NCBI GenBank assembly: GCA_015657435.1
Contig: JADLKH010000005.1
Span: 524,877-531,787 of the forward strand
DNA length: 6,911 nucleotides
Direction of reading: 5' to 3'
DNA from: Synergistales bacterium
GTDB lineage: Bacteria; Synergistota; Synergistia; Synergistales; 79-D21
Positions within the stretch are counted from its first letter, which is position 1, and each line of letters starts with the position of its first letter. A model generated the notes under the pieces. The model was not told the origin of the DNA. It did not search any database and worked only from the letters and a program-made list of their open reading frames with translations. A program made the translations under genes and the position numbers. Below are positions 6,156-6,911 of the stretch, in pieces.

Positions 6156-6908
6156 TCACTCCCATGGAGATGGGGAGTAGCCGATGCGCCAGAGAGAAAG
6201 GCCCGACGCGGGGGCCATTTCGTAATTCCTCCCGCCATCCGAATCACCCGAAAGGTTTTTCATGAACGCTTCCACGGGAAGTCTCCCATCTGCTACCCGG
6301 TTCAGGTCTCCCACGATGTTTCGAACCATGTGAAAGAGAAAACCCGTCGCCCTGATCCGGAAGGCGACCCACTCTCTCCTACGTACAAGCCCGACCCTGA
6401 GGATCCGCCGAACCGGGTTGGCCGGACGCTCGCTTGGGGGACAAAACAGGCCGAAATCATGTTCCCCGGGAAGGGCCTTGCAGGCAACCGCGACCTCACC
6501 TGAGGCCCAATCCGTCCTCACCCGCCAGACGAACGGCCGAACCTGGGGGAAACAATAAGGCGCCGTCCACAGAAAATAGACATACTCCCTCCAGATCGCA
6601 TCATGCCGGGCGTTGAAATCTTCCTTGACGGGCGTCACCCGTATGATCCCGATTTCCGGGGACAGGTTGTTTTCCATCGCCCTCAGCAGGCGGCCAGGCT
6701 CCCATTTTTTCGAAAGGTCGAAAGAGATGACCTGACCTCGCGCATGGACCCCGGCATCCGTCCGTCCGGCCCCCACAGTGAAGACCTCTGTCCCCTCAAG
6801 CCGGTTCAGGGCGTTTTCAACCTCTCCCTGAACGGTCCTCCGCCCTGGCTGCCTCTGCCAGCCCGAGAAGGAACGTCCATCGTAGGCGATTTCCACCGCA
6901 TACCGCAT
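6156..6908 (-). CDS. truA: tRNA pseudouridine(38-40) synthase TruA
   Basis: TruA converts uridines 38, 39 and 40 in the anticodon stem-loop of many tRNAs to pseudouridine (EC 5.4.99.12). The 250 residues match the usual length. The N-terminus MRYAVEIAYDGRSFSGWQRQ is characteristic, and VGAGRTDAGVHARGQV (45-60) holds the catalytic Asp, D51. The second half of the fold shows HDFGLFC (150-156), FLFHMVRNIVGDL (190-202) and the closing APASGLSLWRIGY (232-244). The ATG at 6908 is only three bases from the window edge, so the ribosome site and upstream gene are not visible, but it matches where TruA proteins start. The stop is 55 bases before mreB, consistent with a shared transcript. All key parts are present and intact. 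Confidence 0.96.
   Translation of the reverse strand: MRYAVEIAYDGRSFSGWQRQPGRRTVQGEVENALNRLEGTEVFTVGAGRTDAGVHARGQVISFDLSKKWEPGRLLRAMENNLSPEIGIIRVTPVKEDFNARHDAIWREYVYFLWTAPYCFPQVRPFVWRVRTDWASGEVAVACKALPGEHDFGLFCPPSERPANPVRRILRVGLVRRREWVAFRIRATGFLFHMVRNIVGDLNRVADGRLPVEAFMKNLSGDSDGGRNYEMAPASGLSLWRIGYSPSPWE
6158..6178 (-). other. Stem-loop spanning the truA stop codon
   Basis: On the minus strand ACTCCCCAT (6178-6170) can pair with ATGGGAGT (6165-6158) with one bulged C, around a short CTCC loop. It covers the last codons and the start of the truA stop. No T run follows, so it is not a standard intrinsic terminator. It could stabilise the 3' end or modulate passage into mreB, or be chance in coding sequence. 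Confidence 0.4.
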
Positions 6909-6911
6909 CGT

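Noticed and set aside
6101..6247. 49-residue upstream extension of MreB
   Set aside because: It overlaps the truA coding end, is Arg-rich and unlike any MreB N-terminus, and the TTG at 6100 has a perfect ribosome site.

Overview
The window is an all-minus-strand stretch of a bacterial chromosome with moderately high GC. It carries mostly housekeeping genes packed closely together. The gene content (TruA, MreB, a YkgJ-type cysteine-cluster protein, lysine 6-transaminase, a DUF3084 membrane coiled-coil protein, a GNAT acetyltransferase, MetK) suggests a rod-shaped Gram-negative bacterium. Desulfobacterota (former Deltaproteobacteria) is my best guess, but no rRNA or decisive marker is present. 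TTG start codons behind strong Shine-Dalgarno sequences occur at least twice (mreB and probably the DUF3084 gene).

In transcription order (right to left), the first block is truA (6908-6156), mreB (6100-5048) and a YkgJ-family gene (5011-4532), with gaps of 36-55 bases, so they could be co-transcribed. An AT-rich 144-base gap with a possible extended -10 promoter and a perfect AAGGAGG site follows. It leads into the lysine 6-transaminase gene (4387-2999), which ends in a clear intrinsic terminator. That gene therefore looks like a self-contained, strongly translated single-gene unit. Its protein ends in five consecutive cysteines.

After the terminator comes a 175-base gap with an interleaved pair of inverted repeats. 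Next is a second block: a DUF3084 membrane coiled-coil gene (2823-1621), a small gene that looks like a frameshifted zinc ribbon (1591-1374), a GNAT acetyltransferase (1362-937), and metK (816 to beyond the left edge). Between the GNAT gene and metK lies a strong hairpin followed by six T residues, only 20 bases before the metK start codon. No promoter can fit between them, so metK transcripts probably read through or start near this element. That makes it a candidate attenuator for S-adenosylmethionine synthesis.

I see no CRISPR array, insertion sequence, tRNA, rRNA or phage gene. The points most worth a second look are the metK leader hairpin, the split zinc ribbon, the pentacysteine tail of the transaminase, and the overlapping inverted repeats upstream of the DUF3084 gene. 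No gap between genes exceeds 300 bases.
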